Positions 42,772 through 52,084 of a stretch of 64,000 nucleotides of DNA are shown here, in pieces. The notes under the pieces are model-generated. The model saw only the letters and a list, made by a program, of their open reading frames with translations. It did no database searches and was not told where the DNA came from. A program made the position numbers and the translations under genes. The DNA is from an uncultured Sutterella sp. (GTDB lineage Bacteria; Pseudomonadota; Gammaproteobacteria; Burkholderiales; Burkholderiaceae_F). Every line of letters starts with the position of its first letter. Positions within the stretch are counted from its first letter, which is position 1. The stretch is from contig CALEAW010000045.1 in NCBI GenBank assembly GCA_937943605.1, positions 3,538 to 67,537 on the forward strand, read 5' to 3'.

Positions 42772-44205
42772 TTATGCGCCCGTCTTTACACGAACGGGCA
42801 ATTCGCCCATGTCGCACTTACGAAGATTGATTTCAAGCTGATTAAAGGGCACTTCAATGCCTTCTTCTTTGAATCGCTTGAGAATCGCGATCGCGATTTC
42901 GGTCTTAATACCTGCCGTACCGTTGACTGGGTCTTTGACCCAGAAGCCAAGACGCAAGTTAATCCCTGAATCCGCAAAAGTATCCAAATAAGCCCAACCA
43001 CGTCGTTCGGTATCAATACGAGGACGAGGACGCATCCCTTCTTCAAGCATGATGGCGAGCGCTCGTTCAACATCAGCATCATATGCGACAGAAATGTCTA
43101 CATACTGTACTGACGCGTGCTCACTATAAGAGTGATTAAGCACAGAACTCGTCACAAAGCTTTCGTTTGGCACAATGCTCTCAACACCATCAGCATTACG
43201 AACCACCGTAAAGCGCGTATTAATTTCAGTCACGCGACCACGGAAGCCTGCAACGGTCACCAAGTCACCAATTTTGATCGACTTATCGAGCAAAATAATG
43301 AAGCCCGAGATGTAGTTTGAAGCAATCTTTTGTAAACCAAAGCCGAGCCCCACACCTAAGGCACCACCGAAGACCGAAAGGATCGTGAGGTCAATCCCCA
43401 CCGTACCCAAGGCGATGATGACTGCCAACACCATGAAGGTCACCGTGATTACACGCTTTAGGACCACCTTGATGTTGTCGGAGAGCGTATCCAAGCCATC
43501 AATCAACTGATTGATCATCGAAGCGAGCCAGTTCGCAATGCCTAGCGTAAGGAGTACCGAAACGATGGCCACAAAGAGCATCCAAACCGTCATGCTCCCA
43601 CCCCCGATGGGGATCACGGTCGAATCGAGATACGAAATGACATCAGTGAGAATGCCAAAGAATTGAAGGACTGCCAACACCCAGAACGTGATCGTCACCA
43701 CACGACGCACACCAGGCGTCAGGACTCGTAACCCCATCCCACCATGCAAGAAAGCCATCAAAAGTGAGAGCAACGCATAGGCATAAAAGATGTTGTAGGC
43801 CACACGTGCAATCACCATCGACTGCGCCGAATAATCGGTCGTCTTAACGATGACATAAACAACCAACGCAAGGATGGAGCCAGCCAACAAACTAAACGAC
43901 ACGTTATGTGTAAAGCCCACCACAAAGCGACGCCCATAAGCAGCCATCCCTTTTGCGCCAAGCTCAGGTGTCCACTTATCGACCAGACGATTGACGCGGC
44001 GTGAAAGCCAAAAACCAAGTCCGGCACTCACCAACACAGCGATCAACTGCAAAATGACATTCTCCCAAGAGAGATGTTGCAGCAGTTGTTGAATGACGTC
44101 AGTGAAACGGTCAGCCGTCGCCGAAATCACCTCAGCTGCGTTGTCAGTGAGTTTCGAGACATCAAGTCCTCCGGGGACCAATTCAGGATTCTCTGGCGTT
44201 GCCAT
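42772..44205 (-). CDS. Mechanosensitive ion channel, MscS family
   Basis: Inner-membrane channel of 477 residues. Several membrane segments precede the pore helix and the MscS hallmark block FGGALGVGLGFGLQKIASNYISGFIILLDKSIKIGDLV (about residues 280-320), which leads into the cytoplasmic beta domain. It is larger than E. coli MscS (286), with extra N-terminal membrane helices. An 11-base AAAAGCCGCC/GGCGGCTT hairpin lies between it and the next gene to the right-hand side of its start. Confidence 0.9.
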   Translation of the reverse strand: MATPENPELVPGGLDVSKLTDNAAEVISATADRFTDVIQQLLQHLSWENVILQLIAVLVSAGLGFWLSRRVNRLVDKWTPELGAKGMAAYGRRFVVGFTHNVSFSLLAGSILALVVYVIVKTTDYSAQSMVIARVAYNIFYAYALLSLLMAFLHGGMGLRVLTPGVRRVVTITFWVLAVLQFFGILTDVISYLDSTVIPIGGGSMTVWMLFVAIVSVLLTLGIANWLASMINQLIDGLDTLSDNIKVVLKRVITVTFMVLAVIIALGTVGIDLTILSVFGGALGVGLGFGLQKIASNYISGFIILLDKSIKIGDLVTVAGFRGRVTEINTRFTVVRNADGVESIVPNESFVTSSVLNHSYSEHASVQYVDISVAYDADVERALAIMLEEGMRPRPRIDTERRGWAYLDTFADSGINLRLGFWVKDPVNGTAGIKTEIAIAILKRFKEEGIEVPFNQLEINLRKCDMGELPVRVKTGA

Positions 44206-44301
44206 GATTACCTCAAAACAAAAGTGATTAAAAAAGCCGCCCCCGTGATCGGATGGCGGCTTGATGCAATCAGTATAGCCTGACTTTGCCTGCGATGATG
44301 C

Positions 44302-44823
44302 TTATTCGGTCTTCATCTTCGCTTCGACTCTCTCAATGAGCTTCTCGGGACCCATATCGTCATAACACTCAAACGGCTGATGAATCCAAGGATTGTCTTC
44401 AAGATATTCAACGTGCCAGTCTGGTACGAGCACCGAGTGCGCCTTGTACCAAAGCACGGCCACGCGGATTTCGGTGATGCCAGGATAACGTTGCTTCAAG
44501 TGAGCGATGACTTCACGAATCGTCTTACCAGAGTCAACCATGTCGTCAACCAACAGCACGCGACCCTTCAATTCAGAGACGCCAGTAATGCAATCGGCAA
44601 TATCTAAATCGCTCTGAACCGTCCCCTTGGCTTCACGATAGGAGCTCGTCGCTAACACAGCGAGCGGCATATCGTACACGCGGCTAAAGAAGTCGCCCGG
44701 GCGCATACCGCCACGCGAAAGACACAAAATGCTGTCAAACTGCCAGCCGCTCTTGGCGACGGTGTAAACCAGCTTTTCATTAAGGTCGATGTACTCTTCC
44801 CAGGTGTAAGAAATGTCCGACAT
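44302..44823 (-). CDS. Purine-type phosphoribosyltransferase
   Basis: Type I PRTase of 173 residues with the PRPP loop VLLVDDMVDSGKT and the N-terminal SILCLSRGGMRPGDFFSR segment. It resembles the hypoxanthine/xanthine-guanine group, and its place downstream of purA fits purine salvage, but the base is not certain. The ATG at 44823 (MSDISYTWEEY) is favoured over one eight codons upstream by alignment with the usual start. Confidence 0.85.
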   Translation of the reverse strand: MSDISYTWEEYIDLNEKLVYTVAKSGWQFDSILCLSRGGMRPGDFFSRVYDMPLAVLATSSYREAKGTVQSDLDIADCITGVSELKGRVLLVDDMVDSGKTIREVIAHLKQRYPGITEIRVAVLWYKAHSVLVPDWHVEYLEDNPWIHQPFECYDDMGPEKLIERVEAKMKTE

Positions 44824-44947
44824 GAGTGTTTCTCTGAACAGTGACAAATAAAAGGGAAATCGTGCAAGAATGCACGGATTTAAAGTAAAGACAGGATTTT
44901 AGACGAAAACCCCGTGAATCACAATGATTGAGCGCAAGAGAAGGATA

Positions 44948-44995
44948 AAAAATAAGCGGCCGATTGCAAAACGTGCACCGACCGCTTTTTTTGTT
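44948..44995 (-). terminator. Terminator downstream of purA
   Basis: Imperfect long hairpin with outer stem AAGCGG/CCGCTT (44954-44959 and 44982-44987) and further inner pairing, with A/T tracts on both sides. It follows the purA stop on the minus strand. Confidence 0.7.
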
Positions 44996-45022
44996 TACCG
45001 TTTAGTCTAGGCTAACGCTAGA

Positions 45023-46321
45023 TTAGTCAGCAAACGGATTCGTGTGAAGAATCGTCTGAGCGCGATCCGGCCCCGTCGAAACAAGGGCAATCGGGGCACC
45101 AGCCACTTCAGCCAAGCGCGTCAGGTACTGACGAGCGGATTCAGGGAGTTCATCCCAGTTGGTCACACCGAAGGTGCTTTCCTTCCAACCCGGGAATTCT
45201 TCGTAAACGACTTCGCATTCAGCCACAGCATCAGCACCAGCTGGCATGATGTCAACGAGCTGACCACGATACTTATAGCCCACGCCAAGCTTCACGGTTT
45301 CCATGCCATCGAGCACGTCGAGCTTCATGATGGCAAGACCCGTCAAGCCGTTAATCTGAACGGCGCGACGAAGCGCAGCACCGTCGAACCAACCGCAACG
45401 ACGCGGACGGCCCGTCACAGCACCAAATTCGTTACCCTTTTCACGAAGCATCTGACCAACGTCGTCAAAAAGTTCCGTCGGGAAGGGACCTTCACCCACG
45501 CGGGTGCAGTAGGCCTTCGTGATGCCGAGCACATAATTCAACTTATCTGGACCCACGCCAGCACCCGCACAAGCAGCACCTGCCACCGTGTTGGAGCTCG
45601 TCACAAACGGATAGGTACCGTGGTCGATATCGAGCATGGAACCCTGAGCGCCTTCAAAGAGGAACTGCTTACCAGCGGCCATTTCCTGATGGAGTTCAGC
45701 AGAGACGTCGCAGACCATCGGACGGAGACGTTCGGCATAGCCGAGCACCTGAGCGATCACTTCTTCAGGATCCAAAGGCTTGGCACCGAGATAATTTTCG
45801 AGAATGAAGTTGTGATACTTCAAAACGGAACGAACCTGTTCAGCAAAGCGTTCCGGTTCAAAGAGGTCAGCCACACGCACCGTACGTCGAGCGATCTTGT
45901 CTTCGTAGGCGGGGCCAATACCACGGCCAGTCGTACCAATCTTTTTGTCGCCAGCGGCGGCTTCGCGAGCATGGTCGAGCGCGACGTGGTACGGCATGAT
46001 CAAAGCGGCATTCGCAGAGATGCGCAAGCGCTTTTCGACGTTGGGAACGCCGATGGCATTGAGTTCGTCGACTTCACGGAAGAAGGCTTCAGGAGAAAGC
46101 ACAACGCCGTTACCGAGGTAGCAGACGGAGGTGGCATGCATGATGCCAGACGGGATCAGACGAAGAATCGTCTTCTTGCCGTTGATCACCAGCGTGTGAC
46201 CAGCATTGTGACCACCATTAAAGCGGACAACGCCAGCGACCTGTTCGGTCAGCCAGTCAACGATCTTTCCCTTGCCTTCGTCGCCCCACTGAGCGCCGAC
46301 AACAACTACATTCTTGGCCAT
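45023..46321 (-). CDS. purA: Adenylosuccinate synthetase
   Basis: Converts IMP, aspartate and GTP to adenylosuccinate in AMP synthesis. The 432-residue sequence begins KNVVVVGAQWGDEGKGKIVDWL, with the GDEGKGK phosphate loop and the catalytic Asp and His (GHNAGHT). GTGRGIGPAYEDK and the C-terminal GVTNWDELP are typical. It sits at the end of the hfl block as in other Burkholderiales, but hisZ, which often precedes it, is missing. Confidence 0.97.
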   Translation of the reverse strand: MAKNVVVVGAQWGDEGKGKIVDWLTEQVAGVVRFNGGHNAGHTLVINGKKTILRLIPSGIMHATSVCYLGNGVVLSPEAFFREVDELNAIGVPNVEKRLRISANAALIMPYHVALDHAREAAAGDKKIGTTGRGIGPAYEDKIARRTVRVADLFEPERFAEQVRSVLKYHNFILENYLGAKPLDPEEVIAQVLGYAERLRPMVCDVSAELHQEMAAGKQFLFEGAQGSMLDIDHGTYPFVTSSNTVAGAACAGAGVGPDKLNYVLGITKAYCTRVGEGPFPTELFDDVGQMLREKGNEFGAVTGRPRRCGWFDGAALRRAVQINGLTGLAIMKLDVLDGMETVKLGVGYKYRGQLVDIMPAGADAVAECEVVYEEFPGWKESTFGVTNWDELPESARQYLTRLAEVAGAPIALVSTGPDRAQTILHTNPFAD

Positions 46322-46671
46322 GAGTTTACCCTTAACTTTAGGAATAACGGCAGCTTAAGCCACCGATCAAGCGACCCGTCCGCAGCCTGCGCACGAGTGA
46401 GTTAAACGATTGGAGAGACCAACATCGGTGACAAAGAAAGAACGTCTTCATCGAGGTTCTTTTGAAGCATGATCGACATGCCGAAAGCCGACTATATCTA
46501 CTTGACACAATCGGCACCACCGGGGGCTTCATCCACACGATCCCTAAGTTTAGCAAACTGCGGCCCACTATCCTTTAATTCATCCCCTAAAAACCACGAT
46601 TTTTCTTTGGCAAAGAATAAAAAAGATCGCGCAGAATCTCTTCCACGCGATCTTTGTTGAGCTTTAAGCGC
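46322..46671. other. Intergenic region upstream of purA
   Basis: 350 bases without a supported gene. The right part carries the terminator of the hflK-hflC-DUF2065 operon. The rest should contain the purA promoter; I see no riboswitch or convincing -35/-10 pair. No recognisable remnant of hisZ was found. Confidence 0.55.
46617..46655 (-). terminator. Terminator of the hflK-hflC-DUF2065 operon
   Basis: Perfect 10-bp stem AAAGATCGCG/CGCGATCTTT (46622-46631 and 46646-46655) with an A-tract at 46617-46624, which is a T-tract on the transcribed minus strand. Confidence 0.88.
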
Positions 46672-46866
46672 TTAACTTGCCACCATCCAAACAATCACCA
46701 TGCCAAGAACCACCATGATGGTGCCTGTAATGCGTAATTGCTGATCAGGTGATTGAGAAAGTCGGCTCACGGCCTTTTTCCAAGCACCCGGTGCAATCAT
46801 CGGCAAAAAACCTTCGATCGTTAACACCCAACCGAGCGCTAATATCAAGACATCTAATTTGCTCAT
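46672..46866 (-). CDS. DUF2065 family small membrane protein
   Basis: 64 residues with two hydrophobic helices (VLILALGWVLTIEGFLPMI and ITGTIMVVLGMVIVWMVA) joined by a basic loop. This matches DUF2065 proteins encoded after hflC in Proteobacteria. Its start overlaps the hflC stop by four bases. Confidence 0.85.
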   Translation of the reverse strand: MSKLDVLILALGWVLTIEGFLPMIAPGAWKKAVSRLSQSPDQQLRITGTIMVVLGMVIVWMVAS

Positions 46867-47735
46867 TGACGATCTTCCGACTTGAAGTAACGGAAGAAAT
46901 CTGCCGATGGATCCACAACCATCACGTCGCTCTTATCGGAAAAGCTCTGACGATAGGCTTCAAGACTACGATAAAAACGAGCAAATTCTGGATCTCGACC
47001 AAAAGCCTTGGCATAGATGTCAGCGGCTTGAGCGTCGCCTTCACCCTTGATGCGTTGGGCATCACGATAGGCCTGAGCCAAGATCACTTCGCTTTCGCGA
47101 TCGGCGGCAGCGCGAATACGTTCAGCTTGAGCGGCACCCTTAGAACGTTCTTCACTCGCCACACGCTTACGTTCAGCTTCCATACGGCGATAGACGGATT
47201 CCGAAATTTCAGGAGTAAAGTCAACGCGCTTCATACGCACGTCCACAATACCGATACCCACGTCACGCACGCGCTCCTGCAAAAGCTGGGCAATTTCGAC
47301 CATAGCCTTTTCACGTTCAGAGCTCGTGATCTGGTTGACGGTACGCTTATTAACCACCACGTTCAAGACGTCACGCAACAAAGCACTCACGCGGTTGGCA
47401 GCAGCAGGTTCGCTACCCTGGAAAGACACCCAGTAAAGACGCGGATCTTCAATACGCCACTTCACAAAGGTATCAATCAAGAGGTTCTTCTTTTCACTCG
47501 TCTGAACGAGGTCAGCACCAGCGCCGTCCAAATTCAAAATGCGCTTATCAAGATAAACGACATTCTGTAATGGGGGCGGAAGCTTCACGTGAATCCCAGG
47601 TTCAGAAATCACCGTCTTCAATTCACCCAGCGTGAAGACCAACGCATATTCACGTTCATTCACCGTGTAGACGCACATACGCATCAAACCGGCAACGACG
47701 AGAGCGGCAATCAAAAGATTAGAAAGTTTCTTCAT
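46863..47735 (-). CDS. hflC: Modulator of FtsH protease HflC
   Basis: SPFH/prohibitin-domain protein of 290 residues with one N-terminal membrane anchor (LLIAALVVAGLMRMCVYTV). It pairs with HflK around FtsH. The SPFH segment ALVFTLGELKTVISEPGIHVKLPPPLQNVVYLDKRIL and the AQAERIRAAADRESEVILAQAYRDAQRIKGEGDA coiled coil are typical. Nine bases separate it from hflK. Confidence 0.96.
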   Translation of the reverse strand: MKKLSNLLIAALVVAGLMRMCVYTVNEREYALVFTLGELKTVISEPGIHVKLPPPLQNVVYLDKRILNLDGAGADLVQTSEKKNLLIDTFVKWRIEDPRLYWVSFQGSEPAAANRVSALLRDVLNVVVNKRTVNQITSSEREKAMVEIAQLLQERVRDVGIGIVDVRMKRVDFTPEISESVYRRMEAERKRVASEERSKGAAQAERIRAAADRESEVILAQAYRDAQRIKGEGDAQAADIYAKAFGRDPEFARFYRSLEAYRQSFSDKSDVMVVDPSADFFRYFKSEDRQ

Positions 47736-47744
47736 GTCAACTCC

Positions 47745-49289
47745 TCATCGGCGATCGCGCATTAAGCGCTGATAGTCGATCGTGCTCGGTGCGGGCGTCG
47801 TCTTCGAAGCCGCATCGGCAGCCGCAGGGGCCGTCGTCACGGGTTCATTAGCCAAAGCGGCGTCCTTCTGAGCCTGCGTGAGAGCATCATTCTTCGTGTG
47901 GTTCACGATCTTATCAAGCGGCAGATACAAGAGATTGTTGCCACCCTTGGCGTCGACATAAACCTTGGTCACGTTTTGCATGACGTCACGCACCGTATCG
48001 ACATAAAGACGATCACGCGTTACTTCAGGAGCCTTGCTGTACTGAGCCTGCATAGCCGAGAAGCGATCGGCATCACCTCGCGCCGTTTCAACAATACGTG
48101 CCTGATAGCCCAATGCTTCTTCCTTCAAGCGAGCGGCCGTACCTTCAGCCTTCGGAATGACGGCATTGCGATAGGCTTCACCGAGGTTAATCGAACGTTC
48201 ACGGTCCTGCCCCGCCTTCACGGCATCGTTAAAGGCAGCCTGCACCTGCTGAGGCGGCTGAGCATTCTGAATTGCCACGCTCATCACTTCAATACCGGAC
48301 TGATAGCGATCCAACATGGACTGCATGGACTTCTTCACAGCATCAGCAATTTCGGCTTTACTTTCAAAGAGCACGCTGTCCATGGTCTTACGACCGACCA
48401 CTTCACGCATGGCCGATTCAGCAGCCTGTGTCACCGTCAAGTTCGGTTGACGAATACGGAAGACATAGTCACGCGCCCCTTCGCCCGGCTTAATGCGGTA
48501 CTGCACCGTAAACTGAACGTCCACAATGTTTTCGTCGTCGGTGAGCATCAAGGCTTCACGCAAACGATCAGAGCGACCCGCAAAACCAATTTCGGCCGTA
48601 CGCACGCTACTGACATCCACAATCTGCACATCTTGAATCGGCATCGGCAAGTGCCAACGGAAGCCCGGTGCCGTCGTTTCGGTATAGCGACCAAACGTCG
48701 TCACGATCCCGCTCTGACCTTCAGGCACGATATAAAAGCCCGTCGCACCCCAACCAATGGCAGCCAAGGCCAACATGACCGAGAAGCCAATGCCAGCGCC
48801 CTTACCCTTATTACCTTTAGGCGGACGAGGAATACCACTCATGCCACCTAAACCACCAAAAAGACCACGACCCCCCGTTGCTCGACGCTCACGACGCGGC
48901 GCTTCTTCTTCACGCCAATCATCATTGTCATAGCGGTGTGCCTGCGGACGAGCAGGTTCGTCATCTTCACGAGTAAAGTCGTCACGGCTCTTTAAATCAT
49001 CAAAAGAATGCGACTTCTTATTTTTGTCTTGACGCATCTTGTCTGCCTTGTCGACAGCGCCCTGGAACATATCCGTGAATTCTTTCCAGAGGCGATCAAT
49101 ATCGTCAGCGCCGTCATCACGACGACGGTTCTTGTCCTCGCGGCGATCGTCGCGATCATCGCGGTCATCTCGGTGGTCACGACGATCTTCATCATCGGGA
49201 CGACGAGGTGGCTCTTCTTCGGCAGGACGTTCGTCCTTGCGCGGTTCCTCATCAGAGGAACGGCCCCAGCGGGGGTCATTGAGCGACAT
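47745..49289 (-). CDS. hflK: Modulator of FtsH protease HflK
   Basis: SPFH-domain membrane protein that partners HflC, 514 residues, about 95 longer than E. coli HflK. The N-terminal 160 residues are highly charged, with Asp/Arg-rich repeats (DDRDDRDDRRED). The membrane segment (GFSVMLALAAIGWGATGFYIV) follows, then the SPFH domain and a coiled coil. The chosen start MSLNDPRWG has GGGAG upstream; an ATG five codons earlier is less likely. The extended charged tail is presumably cytoplasmic. Confidence 0.94.
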   Translation of the reverse strand: MSLNDPRWGRSSDEEPRKDERPAEEEPPRRPDDEDRRDHRDDRDDRDDRREDKNRRRDDGADDIDRLWKEFTDMFQGAVDKADKMRQDKNKKSHSFDDLKSRDDFTREDDEPARPQAHRYDNDDWREEEAPRRERRATGGRGLFGGLGGMSGIPRPPKGNKGKGAGIGFSVMLALAAIGWGATGFYIVPEGQSGIVTTFGRYTETTAPGFRWHLPMPIQDVQIVDVSSVRTAEIGFAGRSDRLREALMLTDDENIVDVQFTVQYRIKPGEGARDYVFRIRQPNLTVTQAAESAMREVVGRKTMDSVLFESKAEIADAVKKSMQSMLDRYQSGIEVMSVAIQNAQPPQQVQAAFNDAVKAGQDRERSINLGEAYRNAVIPKAEGTAARLKEEALGYQARIVETARGDADRFSAMQAQYSKAPEVTRDRLYVDTVRDVMQNVTKVYVDAKGGNNLLYLPLDKIVNHTKNDALTQAQKDAALANEPVTTAPAAADAASKTTPAPSTIDYQRLMRDRR

Positions 49290-49666
49290 AAGCGAAGCTC
49301 CCATTAGCGTTAGTGTTGAATATCATCGTCACCGATGGCGAGAGAGGCTCTCACAGCCCTTCACGGCGAGGACGATTCTTCTCAAATTGAACCTATCATT
49401 TTAATAAATTTTCTTAGGTTTTCCCGTATCAAATGCGAGTCATTTACACGATTCTTCTCGTTTTTCCGCCTACTACGAGATCGACGTCAGGAAAAACGAT
49501 AGGGAAAAGACTAGACCGACCTCGTCTAAAATGTTTCAAGGTATTGCACATTGACCCGACCCATGAGAGCCCATAGGCAAGGATCACCTTGTCCCAAGGT
49601 TTAACAACAATCCAATGTGCCTTAAATCATGCTTTTTAAATTGACCCCTTTTAAAAAGGAATCGAC
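49290..49666. other. Intergenic region between divergent hflK and yjiH
   Basis: 377 bases without a gene. It must hold the leftward hflK promoter and the rightward yjiH promoter. The right half contains the putative structured leader described separately; I see nothing else distinctive. Confidence 0.55.
49527..49620 (+). promoter_or_regulatory. Putative structured leader of the yjiHG genes
   Basis: A -10-like TAAAAT (49527-49532) precedes a region closed by an 8-bp stem GCACATTG/CAATGTGC (49546-49553 and 49613-49620). Inside, ACCTTG (49586-49591) can pair either with the upstream CAAGG (49578-49582) or with the downstream CAAGGT (49595-49600), two mutually exclusive hairpins as in attenuators and riboswitches. 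I do not recognise a known riboswitch class. Confidence 0.4.
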
Positions 49667-50362
49667 ATGACCTCAGCTCAGACCTCCGGCGAAGAAAAGG
49701 TTGGCATTGGTGCCTATATTTCTTTAGCTTTCGCCATCGTCTTCTTCTCAGGTGTATTAGCTAGCTCACAGTGGTGGGGCATTTTCGACTTTACAACCGT
49801 CAACGGCGGCTTCGGTAAGGTCGTTGTCAGCGTCACAGATGCTGGCGACACGATCAAAACAGCCATGGGCAACTTCCGTGGCAAGGGTGGCTCAGGTGCC
49901 ATCGACGGCTTCATGTTTGCTTTAAGCCTCGTACCGACCATTATGTTCGCCCTCGCCATGATCACGGTCTTTGAATACTACGGTGCTTTGAAGGCCGCCC
50001 GTAAGTTGCTGACCCCGATTCTTCGTCCGGTCATCGGCATCCCGGGTACCGCTGCGCTCGCTTTGATCGCTTCTCTTCAGTCGACCGACGGTGGTGCTGC
50101 CCTGACTCGCCAGTTGAAGGACGCTGGTGAATTGAGCGAAACCGAAGTCAATACCTTTGCCGCCTTCCAGATGACAGCTGACGCTGGCATTACGAACTTC
50201 TTTAGTTCTGGCGCCGTGCTCTTTACGTTGCTTGCCGCTGATGGCCAGCCTGCTGTGCCCGTGACCTTGGGTCTTTGCCTTGGCGTGATCCTTCTCGGTA
50301 AGGTTTTCGCTGCCAACTTGATGCGCCTCTTCCAGATTCGTCGCGCGCTTAAGGCCAACTAA
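49667..50362 (+). CDS. yjiH: YjiH-type nucleoside-recognition (Gate) domain membrane protein
   Basis: 231 residues with five to six membrane segments and the Gate/nucleoside-recognition domain (ALIASLQSTDGGAALTRQLKDAGELSETEVNTFAAFQMTADAGITNFFSSGAVLF). It resembles E. coli YjiH and the SpmA side of the SpmA/SpmB pair. Substrate unknown. An AAAAAGGAA binding site precedes the ATG. yjiG follows after 49 bases, and the two probably form one complex. Confidence 0.8.
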   Translation: MTSAQTSGEEKVGIGAYISLAFAIVFFSGVLASSQWWGIFDFTTVNGGFGKVVVSVTDAGDTIKTAMGNFRGKGGSGAIDGFMFALSLVPTIMFALAMITVFEYYGALKAARKLLTPILRPVIGIPGTAALALIASLQSTDGGAALTRQLKDAGELSETEVNTFAAFQMTADAGITNFFSSGAVLFTLLAADGQPAVPVTLGLCLGVILLGKVFAANLMRLFQIRRALKAN

Positions 50363-50411
50363 TCCACACGCACTTGAATCGTTAAAGAACACAAAAGCAA
50401 AGGAATTCAAA

Positions 50412-50888
50412 ATGTCCGGACACAATAATCCTAATCCGATGGTCACCGACGTCTTCGTCAAGGGTGCCGTTCAGGGCTGGAACATCGCTGTTACCTCCAC
50501 CATTCCTAACGTGTTGATGGCCTTCGTGATCATCAAAGTGCTTCAGCACTCTGGTTTGCTCGAATTGATCGGCCAAGTCTTTGGCCCCGTCATGGCCATC
50601 TTCGGTCTTCCTGGCGAAGCAGCCACCGTGTTGCTTGGTGGCTGGATGTCCATGGGTGGTGGCGTTGGCGTTGCCGTCGCCCTCTTTGGCCAGGGCGTCC
50701 TTAATGGTGAACACGTCGCCATTCTCGCGCCATCCATCTTCTTGATGGGCTCTCAGGTTCAGTACATGGGTCGCTGTCTTGGTGTGATCGGCATCAAGGG
50801 TAAGGACCTTCTCACCATCATGGCTGTGCCTATCATCACGGCTTTCGTTTCGCTCTTTGTGATGAAGCTCATTGTGCTTGCTAGCTAA
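50412..50888 (+). CDS. yjiG: YjiG-type nucleoside-recognition (Gate) domain membrane protein
   Basis: 158 residues with about four membrane segments and a second Gate domain (FGLPGEAATVLLGGWMSMGGGVGVAVALFGQGVLNGEHVAILAPSIFLMGSQVQYMGRCLGV). Fits E. coli YjiG / SpmB-like proteins. It follows yjiH and ends at a strong terminator, so the pair forms a two-gene transcription unit. Confidence 0.8.
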   Translation: MSGHNNPNPMVTDVFVKGAVQGWNIAVTSTIPNVLMAFVIIKVLQHSGLLELIGQVFGPVMAIFGLPGEAATVLLGGWMSMGGGVGVAVALFGQGVLNGEHVAILAPSIFLMGSQVQYMGRCLGVIGIKGKDLLTIMAVPIITAFVSLFVMKLIVLAS

Positions 50889-50915
50889 CGCTTAAAGCCA
50901 CATTTATCACTTCTG

Positions 50916-50950
50916 AGGCGCTTGACTCGACATCGGGTTAAGCGCCTTTT
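50916..50950 (+). terminator. Terminator after yjiG
   Basis: 8-bp stem AGGCGCTT/AAGCGCCT (50916-50923 and 50940-50947) followed by TTTT. Confidence 0.82.
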
Positions 50951-51056
50951 CTTTGGTTTTTCCATTAGCCCAGTCTATGAGATCTACCTTATTTTGAGAA
51001 CAAACGCCCTATGCTATGCTGATTGAATACGCATCCCTTTCTAAGGAGTCCCGTCC

Positions 51057-52010
51057 GTGAAGAACATTCTTGTGATTGGCGCAGCTGGCCAAATTGGTAG
51101 CGAACTTGTCCCTGAACTACGTGCCCGTGGCTATATGACCGTTGCCGCAGGTAGTGGTCGCACACCGTTACCCGAGCACCTCACAGACGGACCGACGGCG
51201 ACCGTCAACCTACTTGACCATGATGCTTTGGATGCTGTGATCAAGCACTTCAACATCGATACTGTCTTCAATCTAGCGGCCATCTTGTCTGCTGTCGGTG
51301 AATCCAAACCCATGGCCGCTTGGAATTTAGGGGTTAATGGCGTCATTGGCTTATTAGAACTCGCGCGAGACCGTAAGCTCTCGGTCTTTACGCCAAGCTC
51401 AATCGGTGTCTTTGGCCCAGAAACGCCGCATGACCTCACGCCGCAAGACACGGTCTGCCGGCCTCGTACGATGTATGGGATTACCAAGGTAGCTGGCGAA
51501 TTGCTCTCAGACTACTACCGTGCCAAATATGGGGTCGATGCCCGTAGTGTTCGTTATCCAGGTCTCATCTCTTACGTCACGCCTCCGGGCGGCGGTACCA
51601 CCGACTATGCGGTCGACATCTATTGGAAAGCAATTGAGAAGGGCGTCTATCGCTGCCCCCTCAAGGCTGGCACGTACTTACCCATGATGTTTATGCCCGA
51701 TGCCCTGCGCGCTGCGATTGAACTTATGGAAGCGGATGCATCGCGCCTCAAACACTTCAATAGCTTCAATGTGGGTGCGCTCTCTTTTGATCCAGAAGAA
51801 GTAGCCGCTAGCATCCAAAAGCGACTGCCTGGCTTCAAACTTGAGTATGACGTCAATCCCCTTCTTCAAAGCATTGCCGATAGTTGGCCAGATGACCTTG
51901 ACGACACTGCCGCTCGCGAAGAATGGAACTGGGTACCGAAATATAACCTCGACCAGATGACCAATGTGATGTTAGATGCCATCACGAAGCGAGTGACTGA
52001 AAGCGTTTAA
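51057..52010 (+). CDS. NAD-dependent epimerase-type L-threonine 3-dehydrogenase
   Basis: Extended short-chain dehydrogenase, 317 residues. The Rossmann motif GAAGQIG is at the N-terminus, the catalytic Ser is in FTPSSIGVFGP, and the Tyr-Lys pair is in MYGITKVAGELLSDYY. The whole resembles the SDR-type L-threonine dehydrogenases, which make 2-amino-3-oxobutyrate. A generic sugar-nucleotide epimerase is the alternative. It starts with GTG at 51057, with AAGGAG eight bases upstream. A functional tie to the aberrant threonine synthase is speculative. Confidence 0.78.
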   Translation: MKNILVIGAAGQIGSELVPELRARGYMTVAAGSGRTPLPEHLTDGPTATVNLLDHDALDAVIKHFNIDTVFNLAAILSAVGESKPMAAWNLGVNGVIGLLELARDRKLSVFTPSSIGVFGPETPHDLTPQDTVCRPRTMYGITKVAGELLSDYYRAKYGVDARSVRYPGLISYVTPPGGGTTDYAVDIYWKAIEKGVYRCPLKAGTYLPMMFMPDALRAAIELMEADASRLKHFNSFNVGALSFDPEEVAASIQKRLPGFKLEYDVNPLLQSIADSWPDDLDDTAAREEWNWVPKYNLDQMTNVMLDAITKRVTESV

Positions 52011-52032
52011 CGCCCCTGTCAGCAGACAGTAG

Positions 52033-52066
52033 AAAGGCTCGAAACCATCGAAGGATTCGAGCCTTT
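52033..52066. terminator. Bidirectional terminator between the dehydrogenase gene and hflX
   Basis: Perfect 11-bp stem AAAGGCTCGAA/TTCGAGCCTTT with a 12-base loop, between convergent genes. Confidence 0.87.
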
Positions 52067-52084
52067 TGTCTTTGTGCCGTTGGG

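Noticed and set aside
45044..46405. 453-residue open frame antisense to purA
   Set aside because: purA is certain on the other strand; the shadow frame has no recognisable motif and no binding site.
46338..46568. Possible remnant of hisZ upstream of purA
   Set aside because: The 76-residue frame shows no class II synthetase-like motif; it appears to be chance.
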